From CAZPFP01 sp964585895 (GTDB taxonomy: Bacteria > Patescibacteriota > Microgenomatia > PFEM01 > JAHIFH01): DNA of 29,640 bases. Made by a program: the position numbers and the translations under genes. Position 1 is the first letter of the stretch; the number at the start of each line of letters is the position of its first letter. Below the pieces are notes generated by a model. It made no database searches, was not told the DNA's origin, and saw nothing but the letters and a program-made list of their open reading frames with translations. The stretch is taken from NCBI GenBank assembly GCA_964585895.1, contig CAZPFP010000004.1, positions 1 through 29,640 of the forward strand, given 5' to 3'. Of the stretch, positions 1 to 7,156 are shown in pieces.

Positions 1-269
1 TAACGTCGCCTTTCTCCTCGCGCCGAGCCAAGCATACAGCCGGTTAAAATAATTCTTTGCTTTCTGGTTTTCTTCTTAGCGAGATTATTGACTAAGCCAA
101 AAACCCGATTTTCAGCGGATTCACGGACGGAACAGGTATTAATAACAATGACATCGGCCTCATCAATTTTTTTTGCCAATTGATAACCTTTTTTCTCAAA
201 AACGGCTGCCATTCTTTCCGAATCTGCCTCATTCATCTGGCAACCAAAGGTTTTGATAAAGTATTTCAT
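1..269 (-). CDS. miaB: tRNA-2-methylthio-N6-adenosine synthase, N-terminal part (cut by window edge)
   Basis: Only the first 89 codons are present; the gene runs off the left edge. The translation starts MKYFIKTFGCQMNEADSERM, continues with INTCSVRESAENRVFG and reaches ILTGCM. These carry the three N-terminal cysteines of the methylthiotransferase (UPF0004) domain that bind the auxiliary 4Fe-4S cluster. The family is a radical-SAM enzyme that adds a methylthio group to isopentenyl-A37 of tRNA. The MNEADSERM and CSVRE wording fits MiaB better than MtaB or RimO. The radical-SAM and TRAM domains lie outside the window. No Shine-Dalgarno precedes the ATG; a TAAAAT hexamer lies about 8 nt upstream, so a very short leader is possible. 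The gene is divergent from the small pyrophosphohydrolase. Confidence 0.88.
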   Translation of the reverse strand, partial: MKYFIKTFGCQMNEADSERMAAVFEKKGYQLAKKIDEADVIVINTCSVRESAENRVFGLVNNLAKKKTRKQRIILTGCMLGSARGERRR

Positions 270-357
270 GGCAACTAATTTTACCACTTCTAAATTGTTC
301 TTCATACTCGAGTGAAACTAAATAGAACAGTGTTTATGTTTATGATAAAATCTGTTT

Positions 358-756
358 ATGCACAAATTTAAGATTGCCAAGCTGGTAAGGGACAAAATAG
401 CAGAGAGAATGATCGCCAATGAAAATGCTGCCTATCGAAAGTTAAATGATAAAGAATTTATTAACAAACTTAAGAAAAAGATTCTAGAAGAGGCAAATGA
501 ATTATTACCAGTGGAGGATAAAGGTAAAATTGTCAAAGAGTTAGCTGACATTCAAGAAATTATCGATACCCTAGTTAAAGCCCTAAAATCCTCCAAGCAA
601 AAACTAAAGTCGATGCAAAAAAAAGAAAATAAAAAATCAGGTTCTTTTAAAAAAAGGTTTTACATCAAGACGACTGAACTAGCCGATGACCATCCATGGA
701 TTGATTATTATCTTGCTAATCCTGATAAATATCCTAAAATTAAGAAGACTAAATAA
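358..756 (+). CDS. MazG-like all-alpha NTP pyrophosphohydrolase (house-cleaning type)
   Basis: A 132-residue protein opening with KLVRDKI, the hallmark start of small phosphoribosyl-ATP pyrophosphohydrolase-like/MazG-superfamily proteins. The metal-binding pattern is visible as EEANE (E44, E45, E48) and ELADI (E61, D64), the EExxE...ExxD signature of all-alpha NTP-PPases. Family members hydrolyse NTPs, often non-canonical ones, to NMP and PPi; the substrate here cannot be read from sequence. The lysine-rich middle and the C-terminal WIDYYLANPDKYP segment are not recognised further. No Shine-Dalgarno is visible; TATGAT and TAAAAT hexamers lie 7-17 nt before the ATG, suggesting a very short or absent leader. 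The 3' end overlaps the convergent kinase-like gene by 8 bases. Confidence 0.72.
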   Translation: MHKFKIAKLVRDKIAERMIANENAAYRKLNDKEFINKLKKKILEEANELLPVEDKGKIVKELADIQEIIDTLVKALKSSKQKLKSMQKKENKKSGSFKKRFYIKTTELADDHPWIDYYLANPDKYPKIKKTK

Positions 757-1687
757 TCTTATCCTCAATTAAATCTTTTTTAAACATCTCGCATTTCTTA
801 ATTTCCTTTTCCTTTTTCGCCTTAGGACCTATCGCCGCTCCCCAAAAATCACCCATCAATCTCTCGGCTAAAATTGGTTTTAAATCAACCCAAAAAGTAA
901 GTTTATCTTTTTTTGGCAACAAGCTCATAAAATTTAGTAAAAACTTTTTTGCCAATTCTTTTTCACCTAAACTTTGTCTTACTCTAATATAAAAATAAGC
1001 GACATCATAATACTGAAGACCACAACCACCATGTTCAGCATCCACCAAGCCAAACTTACCCTTTTTTAATTCATACATATGCCAAGGAACAAAATCTCCA
1101 TGAGCCCAGCGCCTTTCTATTTTTTGTTTAGAGTTTTTAATAATATCTAATAGCGGCTGGACATTAACATCCACTTGAGACGCCCATTCCGAAGCGGAGT
1201 TTATTAAATACTCACCTATTGTCTTTACTTTCTTCTCTTTTTTCGGCTGGCATTCAATTTGACTGATAAAATAGGCTGATTGGGCAATCTTTGGAATCCA
1301 TTTGTTTAGTTGTTTAGTTCTTGGTGGATACTTATCTGCCAGCGTTTGGTCGCCGAAATAATCACTGATGAAAAAGAAAAGTTTTTTTTGAAAAAGGCCG
1401 TGTTCATAGTTCTTGGGAACGATAAAAGGCGCTTTTGGATTCAGTTGTGAACTAACTTGTTCATTCCAGTTAAACTCATTCTCGGTCATCTTACCGGTCT
1501 TAATGGTAGTCGCCATCTTAAAAAACAACACTTTGTTATTTTTCTTCACCACCGCCACCACATGTCTCCATGGTCTCTCAATTTTAATTACCTTATAGCT
1601 TTTCTTTTTAAGAAAATCGGAGACTGAATCAAGAGAGATTTTTCGTGCTTTTGGTCTGGGAAATTTCCTTCTTTTTGTTCTAGCCAT
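749..1687 (-). CDS. Aminoglycoside-phosphotransferase-fold kinase-like protein
   Basis: A 312-residue soluble protein with the APH/choline-kinase fold signature. The likely ATP-binding lysine is K57 in VLFFKMA. The catalytic loop is HGDFVPWHMY with D198, and the metal-binding Asp is D216 in LVDAEHG, followed by YYDVAYFY. In the family the loop normally reads HGDxxxxN; here the metal-binding Asn is His203, which may alter or lower activity. The N-terminus is strongly basic. The family phosphorylates small molecules (aminoglycosides, choline, homoserine and others), and no substrate can be inferred. A TATGAT hexamer (1701-1706) lies about 13 bases before the ATG and no Shine-Dalgarno is seen. 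The gene is divergent from a second, more degenerate kinase-like protein. Confidence 0.65.
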   Translation of the reverse strand: MARTKRRKFPRPKARKISLDSVSDFLKKKSYKVIKIERPWRHVVAVVKKNNKVLFFKMATTIKTGKMTENEFNWNEQVSSQLNPKAPFIVPKNYEHGLFQKKLFFFISDYFGDQTLADKYPPRTKQLNKWIPKIAQSAYFISQIECQPKKEKKVKTIGEYLINSASEWASQVDVNVQPLLDIIKNSKQKIERRWAHGDFVPWHMYELKKGKFGLVDAEHGGCGLQYYDVAYFYIRVRQSLGEKELAKKFLLNFMSLLPKKDKLTFWVDLKPILAERLMGDFWGAAIGPKAKKEKEIKKCEMFKKDLIEDKII

Positions 1688-1891
1688 ACAACATATTTAA
1701 ATCATAAAGCCTATCTCTATTACTCAATCTCTAGCCGAACTTACAACCACATCCATCGCCCTCTCTGTAAAGAACTAATTAAAACCAAGACAAAGTAATT
1801 TTACCATTCCTTGCTTTTTGGAGCTAACTTCTCAAATCAAAGTAAGACCTACTTCCAAAAACATAGCCAACTCGATAAAATAGAAAAGAGT

Positions 1892-2926
1892 ATGAAAAAG
1901 ACAAGTTCACAAGCAGTTAATCTCGACCAAGCCTTTAAAGCTGGCGCTGACATGTCAGCCAGAGAAAAAGAAATTCTTGCTGATATTATTTCGCGGACTG
2001 GCTTTAAGCCTAAGAAAGTTATTTGGCGCAGTTCTTATTGGGGCACTAATCAAATAGGGGCGGTTCATTACCAAGGTGTTCTTGAAAGTAAACCGGCTGT
2101 TTTCAAAATTCAGGGAATCAAACCCGAAGTAAGCGAGATTTTTATGATTGAGCAATTTGCCGTTCAGAACCGAAGCGAGATTATTAGACCCCCTAGGCTT
2201 CTTGCCACTGTTCCCTGGGAAAAAACAGGAAAATACGAAGCTCTTATTATGGAATATGTTACCGGGAAAAAAGTGCTTCAGAGTGGAAAATTGCAATCAA
2301 GAAAAAATATTAGAAACTTTCTCAATTATTATCAGGAATATCGAAAAAATTGTTTGCCAAAAAAGCCCTGGTTACCCAAACCAAACAAAGTTGACTGGAA
2401 TCAAAATCTTCAAAATCTTATCTCGGCATCAAAAAAAGCTTATCCAAGTCATCCCTTTCGCGAACCAACGGATGAGAAGTTCGCTACCGAAGCTACCGGT
2501 TTATTAAGAAAAATCTATCAAAATGCTCCTCTTGAGTTTGTTCACGGCCACTTTTCTGTTGAAGACTTGGTTTATCAAAACAAAGAGATGGTATTGTTTT
2601 CCAATCTCTTTTGGAAGTGGAGATATCCTTTTTACGATGCTGTTTTTGGTTATCACTGGTTCATGTATGAATTAGCCCATGTCAAAGGCATTAAACCTGC
2701 TCAAGTAGAAAAACAACGAGAACTTTGGTTATCCGAAATACTAAATTTACCCTGGGTAAGAAGATCGCCTAAAAACAAGAAGTTAGTAAAAGCGGCTTTA
2801 TTGGAAAGGGCAATTGCCGGATTAATTATTGATAGTTTTCTTGTTGATCCAAAGAAGCCAATAGCTGAATATCTCTCTCAATCTACCAGGAATCAAGTCA
2901 AAAATCTTCTTGAAAAGTTGACTTAA
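1892..2926 (+). CDS. Putative pseudokinase of the APH-like fold
   Basis: 344 residues from the ATG at 1892, which follows an AAAAGAG stretch. The frame is open back to a TTG at 1811 (371 residues), but nothing there looks like an initiation site. The layout resembles APH-like kinases: a lysine strand AVFKIQG (K72), a hinge-like segment ALIMEYVTG, then the equivalent of the catalytic loop, FVHGHFSVEDL, and a YPFYDAVFGY helix start. In the loop the catalytic Asp is His220 (HGH instead of HGD). The residue aligned with the metal-binding Asp of the neighbouring kinase-like gene is Ser237 (LFSNLFW for LVDAEHG). Both acidic residues needed for phosphotransfer are therefore missing, which suggests a binding or regulatory role. 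Family assignment rests on this motif alignment. Confidence 0.55.
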   Translation: MKKTSSQAVNLDQAFKAGADMSAREKEILADIISRTGFKPKKVIWRSSYWGTNQIGAVHYQGVLESKPAVFKIQGIKPEVSEIFMIEQFAVQNRSEIIRPPRLLATVPWEKTGKYEALIMEYVTGKKVLQSGKLQSRKNIRNFLNYYQEYRKNCLPKKPWLPKPNKVDWNQNLQNLISASKKAYPSHPFREPTDEKFATEATGLLRKIYQNAPLEFVHGHFSVEDLVYQNKEMVLFSNLFWKWRYPFYDAVFGYHWFMYELAHVKGIKPAQVEKQRELWLSEILNLPWVRRSPKNKKLVKAALLERAIAGLIIDSFLVDPKKPIAEYLSQSTRNQVKNLLEKLT

Positions 2927-2928
2927 AT

Positions 2929-3201
2929 CTACCTGACCGCCTTTTTCAGTGGTTTCCCCGGAGAAAATCTGGGTGCCCGATGGCTTTTGACCATTTTCTT
3001 TTCGTTGGTCCCGGGAATAATCACTGGCTTCTCTTTGACTTTGGTCACCCGAAAGGTACCGAAACCAGAAAGAACAACTTTATCACCTTTTTTTAAGGCA
3101 TTAGCCACTTCTGAGAGAAAAGTATCAATCGCTTCCCGAGAGGCTTTCTTAGTCAAATGGGCTTTAGCGGCCACTAAAGTAACAATTTGCTTCTTGGTCA
3201 T
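2929..3201 (-). CDS. hup: HU-family histone-like DNA-binding protein
   Basis: A 90-residue protein with the complete HU pattern: an N-terminal helical dimerisation region (MTKKQIVTLVAAKAHLTKK), the GDKVVLSGFGTFRV strand, and an extended arm ending in RAPRFSPGKPLKKAV. HU dimers bind and bend DNA and compact the nucleoid. The start chosen is the ATG at 3201, preceded by a strong Shine-Dalgarno (AAGGAGGTG, 5 nt spacing). The in-frame codons upstream merely translate that site. A near-consensus promoter (TTGACA-17-TATCAT) lies at 3254-3282, and a 5-bp hairpin sits just upstream of the Shine-Dalgarno. The gene ends 2 bases from the convergent pseudokinase gene. Confidence 0.95.
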   Translation of the reverse strand: MTKKQIVTLVAAKAHLTKKASREAIDTFLSEVANALKKGDKVVLSGFGTFRVTKVKEKPVIIPGTNEKKMVKSHRAPRFSPGKPLKKAVR

Positions 3202-3217
3202 TAATTCACCTCCTTCT

Positions 3218-3234
3218 ACCACTTTCTACGTGGT
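3218..3234 (-). promoter_or_regulatory. Hairpin in the HU 5' leader next to the Shine-Dalgarno
   Basis: ACCAC/GTGGT, a 5-bp stem with a 7-nt loop, ends about 2 nt before the AAGGAGGTG ribosome-binding site. It could affect ribosome loading or mRNA stability; this is inference from position. Confidence 0.3.
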
Positions 3235-3253
3235 GAGCAGGAAAATCAAGGTG

Positions 3254-3282
3254 ATGATAACTTAAAAAGGAGAATTTGTCAA
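3254..3282 (-). promoter_or_regulatory. Promoter of the HU gene
   Basis: On the minus strand TTGACA (3277-3282) is separated by 17 bases from TATCAT (3254-3259). This is a near-consensus sigma-70-type promoter. The predicted start is near 3247, giving a leader of about 45 nt with a hairpin and a strong Shine-Dalgarno. Confidence 0.75.
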
Positions 3283-3311
3283 GCTAATTCCGTCTTTTTT
3301 TAAAGAAGAGA

Positions 3312-4703
3312 TTACTTGGCTTTAGTGGTTTCGCTCGCTGTTGTTTCCCGAATACAAGTGACTTTAATCTGCCCAGCATAAGTAATTTTTTCTTCCAGTT
3401 CTTTGGCAATCTTGTTAGCTAAAACTACTAACTCTTCATCAGTCACTTCCTCGGGTTTAACCATGACTCGGACATCTCGACCGGCTTGATAAGCAAAAGC
3501 CTCTTTAACCCCTTTAGACTTATTGGCAATCTCTTCAATCTCTTCCATTCGCTTAACGTATTCCTCATGGGCTTCATACCGAGCACCAGGTCGGGAACCA
3601 GAAATAGCATCAGCAATCCAAACAATTCTCGACTCGGCCGAGGAAAACGGTTTGTCTTCATGATGTTCAGCGATACAAGCAATCACCTCTTTAGGCAAAC
3701 GATATTTCTTGGCCAAGTTAACACCCAACTGAACATGAGTGCCTTCTTCCTCAATAACGATTTTACCAATGTCATGAAGCAAACAACCCAGACGAACGAC
3801 ATTGACATCCGCTCCCACATCATAGGCAATTTGAACGCCAATTTTTGTTTCTTCAAGAGTATGGGCAATCATATTCTGCCCATAAGAAAATCTAAACTTG
3901 AAACGCCCCAAAAGTTTAATTAAATCAGGATGAAGCCGATAGACTTTAAGAGAATGGCAAAGTTTTTTTCCTTCCTCAACTATTATCTTTTCCACTGATT
4001 TTTTAGTTTGCTCCACCACTTCCTTAATCCTAGCGGGTTGAATTCTTCGATCTCGTACCAAACTTTGCAAAGCTCTTTTGGCAATTTCTCGACGAACCGG
4101 GTCAAAAGAAGAAATAATAATGTCATTGGCATCACCCAGTTCAATCTCCACTCCCGTGGCCTGTTCAAAAGCCCGAATATTTCTGCCTTCACGACCGATG
4201 ATTCGACCTTTCAACTCCTCACTGGGAAGTTGAACCGAAGAAACTGTGTATTCCGCCACATAGTCTGTTGCTCCATGCTGCATCGCTTCAACTAAAAGTT
4301 CTTTTGCCTTATCTTCAACTGTTTCCTCAACTTCCTCTTCGGCTTCTTTAATCTTCCGAGCAATATCTTCAGCCAAATGTTTCTCTGTTGCTTCAAGAAG
4401 GAGGTTTTTTGCCTCTTCACGAGTCAACTTGGCAATCTTCTCTAGTTTAGCAATCTCTCTTTTTTTAACTCCTTCGATTTCAGCCAATTCTCTATCCAAT
4501 TTTTCTTGACGCTGGTCCAACTGATTCTTTTTCTCCTCTAAAGCTCCTTCTCTTCTTTCGATTTCTGCAATCTTGGCTGCCAATTCGTGAGCAATTTTCT
4601 TACTGGTGGTTGTTCTTTTAGCTAATGTCTTACTTTTAGCTCCCTTTTGAGCTGCCTTTTCCTCTGTCAAGGCTTTGGTAAGTAAACTATCTAAAAGTCC
4701 CAT
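3312..4703 (-). CDS. rny: Ribonuclease Y lacking the usual N-terminal membrane helix
   Basis: 463 residues. Order: a short N-terminus (MGLLDSLLTKAL), a long charged coiled coil (about 35-140), a KH domain with GRIIGREGRN (166-175), and an HD phosphohydrolase domain with HTLEE (H281), LLHDIGK (H310, D311) and AEHHED. RNase Y is an endoribonuclease that starts mRNA decay. Family members are usually about 500-520 residues with an N-terminal transmembrane helix; here no hydrophobic helix is encoded. The first 12 residues could form a short amphipathic helix instead. The start is supported by AAGGAG 5 nt before the ATG. A 185-base gap upstream holds a hairpin (4762-4783) that may belong to its leader. 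Confidence 0.93.
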   Translation of the reverse strand: MGLLDSLLTKALTEEKAAQKGAKSKTLAKRTTTSKKIAHELAAKIAEIERREGALEEKKNQLDQRQEKLDRELAEIEGVKKREIAKLEKIAKLTREEAKNLLLEATEKHLAEDIARKIKEAEEEVEETVEDKAKELLVEAMQHGATDYVAEYTVSSVQLPSEELKGRIIGREGRNIRAFEQATGVEIELGDANDIIISSFDPVRREIAKRALQSLVRDRRIQPARIKEVVEQTKKSVEKIIVEEGKKLCHSLKVYRLHPDLIKLLGRFKFRFSYGQNMIAHTLEETKIGVQIAYDVGADVNVVRLGCLLHDIGKIVIEEEGTHVQLGVNLAKKYRLPKEVIACIAEHHEDKPFSSAESRIVWIADAISGSRPGARYEAHEEYVKRMEEIEEIANKSKGVKEAFAYQAGRDVRVMVKPEEVTDEELVVLANKIAKELEEKITYAGQIKVTCIRETTASETTKAK

Positions 4704-4761
4704 AAAATCTCCTTGTTAGTTTTTTTGGCGTCTGGTGTGTAATTTATGGCAAGTAGAAATC

Positions 4762-4783
4762 AACCATCAGGGGGACGATGATT
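4762..4783 (-). promoter_or_regulatory. Hairpin with C-rich loop upstream of RNase Y
   Basis: In the RNA sense AATCATC pairs with GATGGTT (7 bp including one G-U) around the loop GTCCCCCT. It lies 59 bases before the rny start codon in a 185-base spacer that holds no gene. No convincing promoter was found between recX and rny, so it is unclear whether this is a leader element or part of a recX-rny message. Confidence 0.3.
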
Positions 4784-4888
4784 TAATCAAATGCAGTTTT
4801 TAATCTACATTGAGCTTTGGAAGCCATAATTAGTAATACCAACTTCGCCAAAAATAAATATTAAATAATTTTCAACTTCTATAGTTTA

Positions 4889-5503
4889 TCACTTCTCTAA
4901 TAATTTAGCAACTACCTTTTTGATGGTTTCCCAAGAAAAACCGCGACGGGCTAAATAGGCAGACATTTTTTGATAAAATTCCTCTCTGGGCAGGTTCTTA
5001 TAAGTTCTCCTTTTCTTCTGCGCCACTTCCTCAGCCAATGGTAGTTCATCCACTCCCTCAATTACCTCTTTAATAATCTTCTCATCAATTCCTTTTTGTC
5101 TTAGTTCCATGGTTAAACCAAATTTGCCACGGGGACGAAAAGTAGACCGTTGTTCTATCCACCAATTGGCGAATTCTTGATCATTTATTTGTTTAAGCTG
5201 TTTTAGTTTTCTAATCACTGCTTCTATAATTTTCGGCGGTGATTTCTTTTTTTTGAGATAATCACGAATTTCTTTTTCTGAACGAGGACGGTGGGAAATT
5301 AAACGAAGGGTTCTATCGAGTGATTTCTGAAATTCATTTTTAAAAACTAAGTCGTCTGTTTGTTTTTGGGTTAACTCTTGCCCTACTTTCAATCCCGCTT
5401 TCAAAAAGTTATCGGCATCCAAACCAAAAGCAAATTTGCCATCAAGGTAAATATTAACTCTTTTTTTATTTTTCTGGGCTTTAATCCTGGTTACTTGGGA
5501 CAC
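4889..5503 (-). CDS. recX: RecX regulator of RecA
   Basis: 204 residues from a GTG at 5503, preceded by GAGGT with 10 nt spacing. The frame is open to 5584 inside recA, but that extra stretch has no RecX character. The body shows the RecX three-helix repeats: RTLRLISHRPRSEKEIRDYL, then IEAVIRKLKQLKQINDQEFANWWIEQR, and the C-terminal YLARRGFSWETIKKVV. RecX binds RecA filaments and limits recombinase activity. It sits directly downstream of recA, the usual arrangement, 58 bases after the recA stop. The Shine-Dalgarno GAGG can pair with CCTC just before the start codon (4 bp, 7-nt loop). A TATAAT-like hexamer in the spacer has no good -35, so co-transcription with recA is more likely. Confidence 0.88.
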   Translation of the reverse strand: MSQVTRIKAQKNKKRVNIYLDGKFAFGLDADNFLKAGLKVGQELTQKQTDDLVFKNEFQKSLDRTLRLISHRPRSEKEIRDYLKKKKSPPKIIEAVIRKLKQLKQINDQEFANWWIEQRSTFRPRGKFGLTMELRQKGIDEKIIKEVIEGVDELPLAEEVAQKKRRTYKNLPREEFYQKMSAYLARRGFSWETIKKVVAKLLEK

Positions 5504-5561
5504 GAGGCAATATACCTCACTTCGTTCGGATAATCTCTTAAATATTATAACACTATCGAAG

Positions 5562-6644
5562 CTACTCTTTTTTCTTCTCCCCAATCTCTTTATTTAAATC
5601 AACTTTTCCAGATTTAACTCTTTCCCAAGCTTCAATTTCAATTTTTTTGGCTATCTGAGGATGCTCTTCTAAATAGGCTTTGGTCGCCTCTCTTCCTTGA
5701 CCAAGCATCGTCTTGCCATATTTGAAAAAGGCACCGGATTTTTCAATAATTCCAAATTCCACTCCAACATCAACCAAGTTTCCTGTCTGAGAAATACCAC
5801 CTATATTCATAATGTCAAATTCGGCCACTCGGAAAGGCGGGGCAACCTTGTTTTTCAACACCCGGGCACGGTGACGAGAGCCAATGACGATCTCGCCGTC
5901 TTTAATCATGCCGATTTTCCTCAAATCAATCCGGATTGACGAATAAAACTTAAGAGCGAGACCACCGGGAGTTGTTTCCGGATTACCAAACATGACGCCA
6001 ATTTTGTGACGGATTTGGTTGGTAAAAATAACAATAGTTTTTGACTTAGAAATAACCGCCGCTAATTTCCTTAAGGCTTGCGACATCAATCTGGCTTGGA
6101 CGCCAATCATCGCATCACCCATTTCGCCCTCAATTTCGGCTCTCGGTGTCAAAGCCGCCACTGAGTCAATGGCGATAACATCAACTGCCCCGGAGCGAAC
6201 CAGGGTTTCTACAATCTCTAAAGCTTGCTCACCGGTATCTGGCTGGGATATTAATAATTCATCTAAATTAACTCCGATTGATTCCGCCCGTGCCGGATCC
6301 ATGGCGTGTTCGGCATCAACAAAAGCAACCGCTCCACCTTTTCTTTGGGCTTCAGCAATGACATGAAGAGCCAAAGTCGTTTTACCTGAAGCTTCTGGTC
6401 CATAAATTTCTACGATTCGACCTCGAGGCAAACCACCCACACCAAGAGCAATATCAAGAGCGATTGAACCAGTAGGAACAATGTTCACTTTTTTGACCTC
6501 GGCTTTACCTCCCAATTTCATGATGGCGCCTTTACCATATTGCTTTTCAATTTGCTCCATGGCCATTTTCACCGCTTGGGCTTTTTTACTGGAAGTTTCT
6601 TTTTTAACCACTGGTTCCTTAGGAGTTTTATTTTTTCTTGCCAT
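5562..6644 (-). CDS. recA: RecA recombinase
   Basis: 360 residues covering the full RecA core: the N-terminal helix with MEQIEKQYGKGAIM, Walker A GPEASGKTT, VDAEHAMDP, Walker B VIAIDSVAAL, the L2 region with MSQALRKLA, and IVIFTNQIR. RecA coats single-stranded DNA, drives strand exchange and activates SOS cleavage. No intein is present. The start at 6644 gives a basic N-terminal extension of about 20 residues before the conserved helix. AAGG lies only 1 nt before the ATG, too close for a normal Shine-Dalgarno, and a promoter-like TTGAAT-16-TAAAAA (6657-6684) would give a leader of about 6 nt. No clear LexA-type operator was found. recX follows. Confidence 0.97.
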   Translation of the reverse strand: MARKNKTPKEPVVKKETSSKKAQAVKMAMEQIEKQYGKGAIMKLGGKAEVKKVNIVPTGSIALDIALGVGGLPRGRIVEIYGPEASGKTTLALHVIAEAQRKGGAVAFVDAEHAMDPARAESIGVNLDELLISQPDTGEQALEIVETLVRSGAVDVIAIDSVAALTPRAEIEGEMGDAMIGVQARLMSQALRKLAAVISKSKTIVIFTNQIRHKIGVMFGNPETTPGGLALKFYSSIRIDLRKIGMIKDGEIVIGSRHRARVLKNKVAPPFRVAEFDIMNIGGISQTGNLVDVGVEFGIIEKSGAFFKYGKTMLGQGREATKAYLEEHPQIAKKIEIEAWERVKSGKVDLNKEIGEKKKE

Positions 6645-6647
6645 ACC

Positions 6648-6675
6648 TTGGTTCGATTTTTACACAAAATATGAT
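6648..6675 (+). promoter_or_regulatory. Candidate promoter of tRNA-Pro
   Basis: TTGGTT (6648-6653), a 16-base spacer and TATGAT (6670-6675); the predicted start is near 6682, about 14 bases before the tRNA. The spacing is good, but the -35 matches the consensus only in part. It overlaps the candidate recA promoter on the other strand. Confidence 0.45.
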
Positions 6676-6684
6676 AAAATTCAA
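6657..6684 (-). promoter_or_regulatory. Candidate promoter of recA
   Basis: On the minus strand TTGAAT (6679-6684), a 16-base spacer and TAAAAA (6657-6662). The predicted start is about 6 bases before the recA ATG. It interleaves with the opposing tRNA-Pro promoter. Confidence 0.4.
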
Positions 6685-6695
6685 GTAATAAATTT

Positions 6696-6766
6696 CGGGG
6701 AGTAGTTTAGTGGTAGAATACGCGGCTGGGGGCCGTGTGGCCCGAGTTCAATTCTCGGCTCCCCGA
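6696..6766 (+). tRNA. tRNA-Pro, anticodon GGG
   Basis: Folds as a complete cloverleaf. The acceptor stem is CGGGGAG/CTCCCCG (6696-6702 with 6759-6765) with discriminator A at 6766; U8 and A9 are present. The D-stem is GTTT/GAAT with G-U pairs. The anticodon stem is CGCGG/CCGTG with loop CTGGGGG, putting GGG at 6728-6730. The variable loop has 4 nt and the T-arm is CCGAG-TTCAATT-CTCGG. The C1-G72 end pair is typical of bacterial tRNA-Pro. CCA is not encoded (the next bases are CAA), so it must be added post-transcriptionally. It reads CCC and CCU codons. Confidence 0.96.
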
Positions 6767-6772
6767 CAAACG

Positions 6773-7156
6773 ATGTCAACAATATATGATTCAGAAAATA
6801 ATGAGGAAATTATCATTTCTTTTCCCAAGGAAAAGTTCCAAGTATATCTCAAAAAATTAAAAGTCTCCGATAAGAAAAAATTAACCTTTTCTCAAATAAA
6901 AAAGATTTTTATTACTTCAATTACTGATTTTAAAAAGGGCAAATTATCTCTTGATGAAACGTCTGCCATTGCCCTTTATTTATGGGATTATTTAAGTGGG
7001 AAAGAGAAAGCTACTACTGACTTGGGTGATGTTCTCTATAAATGTTCCGAATTAAACTATTATATTCGCCGTCTTAATAAAAAGAAATCTGATACTTTTG
7101 TTTGGTTTATGTCTGATGTAATGGATTATTATAAGAAGAAAAAAATTACTCCTTAA
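6773..7156 (+). CDS. Hypothetical protein directly downstream of tRNA-Pro
   Basis: A 127-residue protein starting at the first ATG after the tRNA, only 6 bases from its 3' end. I do not recognise a family. It is Lys-rich and predicted mostly helical, with no signal peptide, membrane helix or cysteine cluster. Landmarks are DSENNEEIIISF near the start, KLSLDETSAIALYLWDYLSG in the middle and FVWFMSDVMDYYKKKKITP at the end. No Shine-Dalgarno precedes the ATG, so if translated it may use a processed, nearly leaderless transcript produced when the tRNA 3' end is cleaved. It overlaps the end of the convergent YibE/F gene by 11 bases. The body reads as protein-like, but expression is unproven. Confidence 0.6.
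   Translation: MSTIYDSENNEEIIISFPKEKFQVYLKKLKVSDKKKLTFSQIKKIFITSITDFKKGKLSLDETSAIALYLWDYLSGKEKATTDLGDVLYKCSELNYYIRRLNKKKSDTFVWFMSDVMDYYKKKKITP

Noticed and set aside
1413..1598. Hydrophobic plus-strand frame inside the kinase-like gene.
   Set aside because: It is an antisense shadow of a basic, AT-rich coding region without initiation signals.
1811..1891. TTG start giving 27 extra residues on the pseudokinase.
   Set aside because: No Shine-Dalgarno or promoter supports it and the extra residues show no family similarity; kept only as an alternative.
5504..5584. In-frame extension of recX into recA (extra 27 codons).
   Set aside because: It overlaps the recA end, has no RecX-like sequence, and the GTG at 5503 has a GAGGT site at suitable spacing.
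6640..6660. Possible LexA/SOS operator (GAACCAAGGTAT) before recA.
   Set aside because: Only the left half matches the Gram-positive GAAC-N4-GTTC box; the right half does not, and no second copy was convincing near recX.
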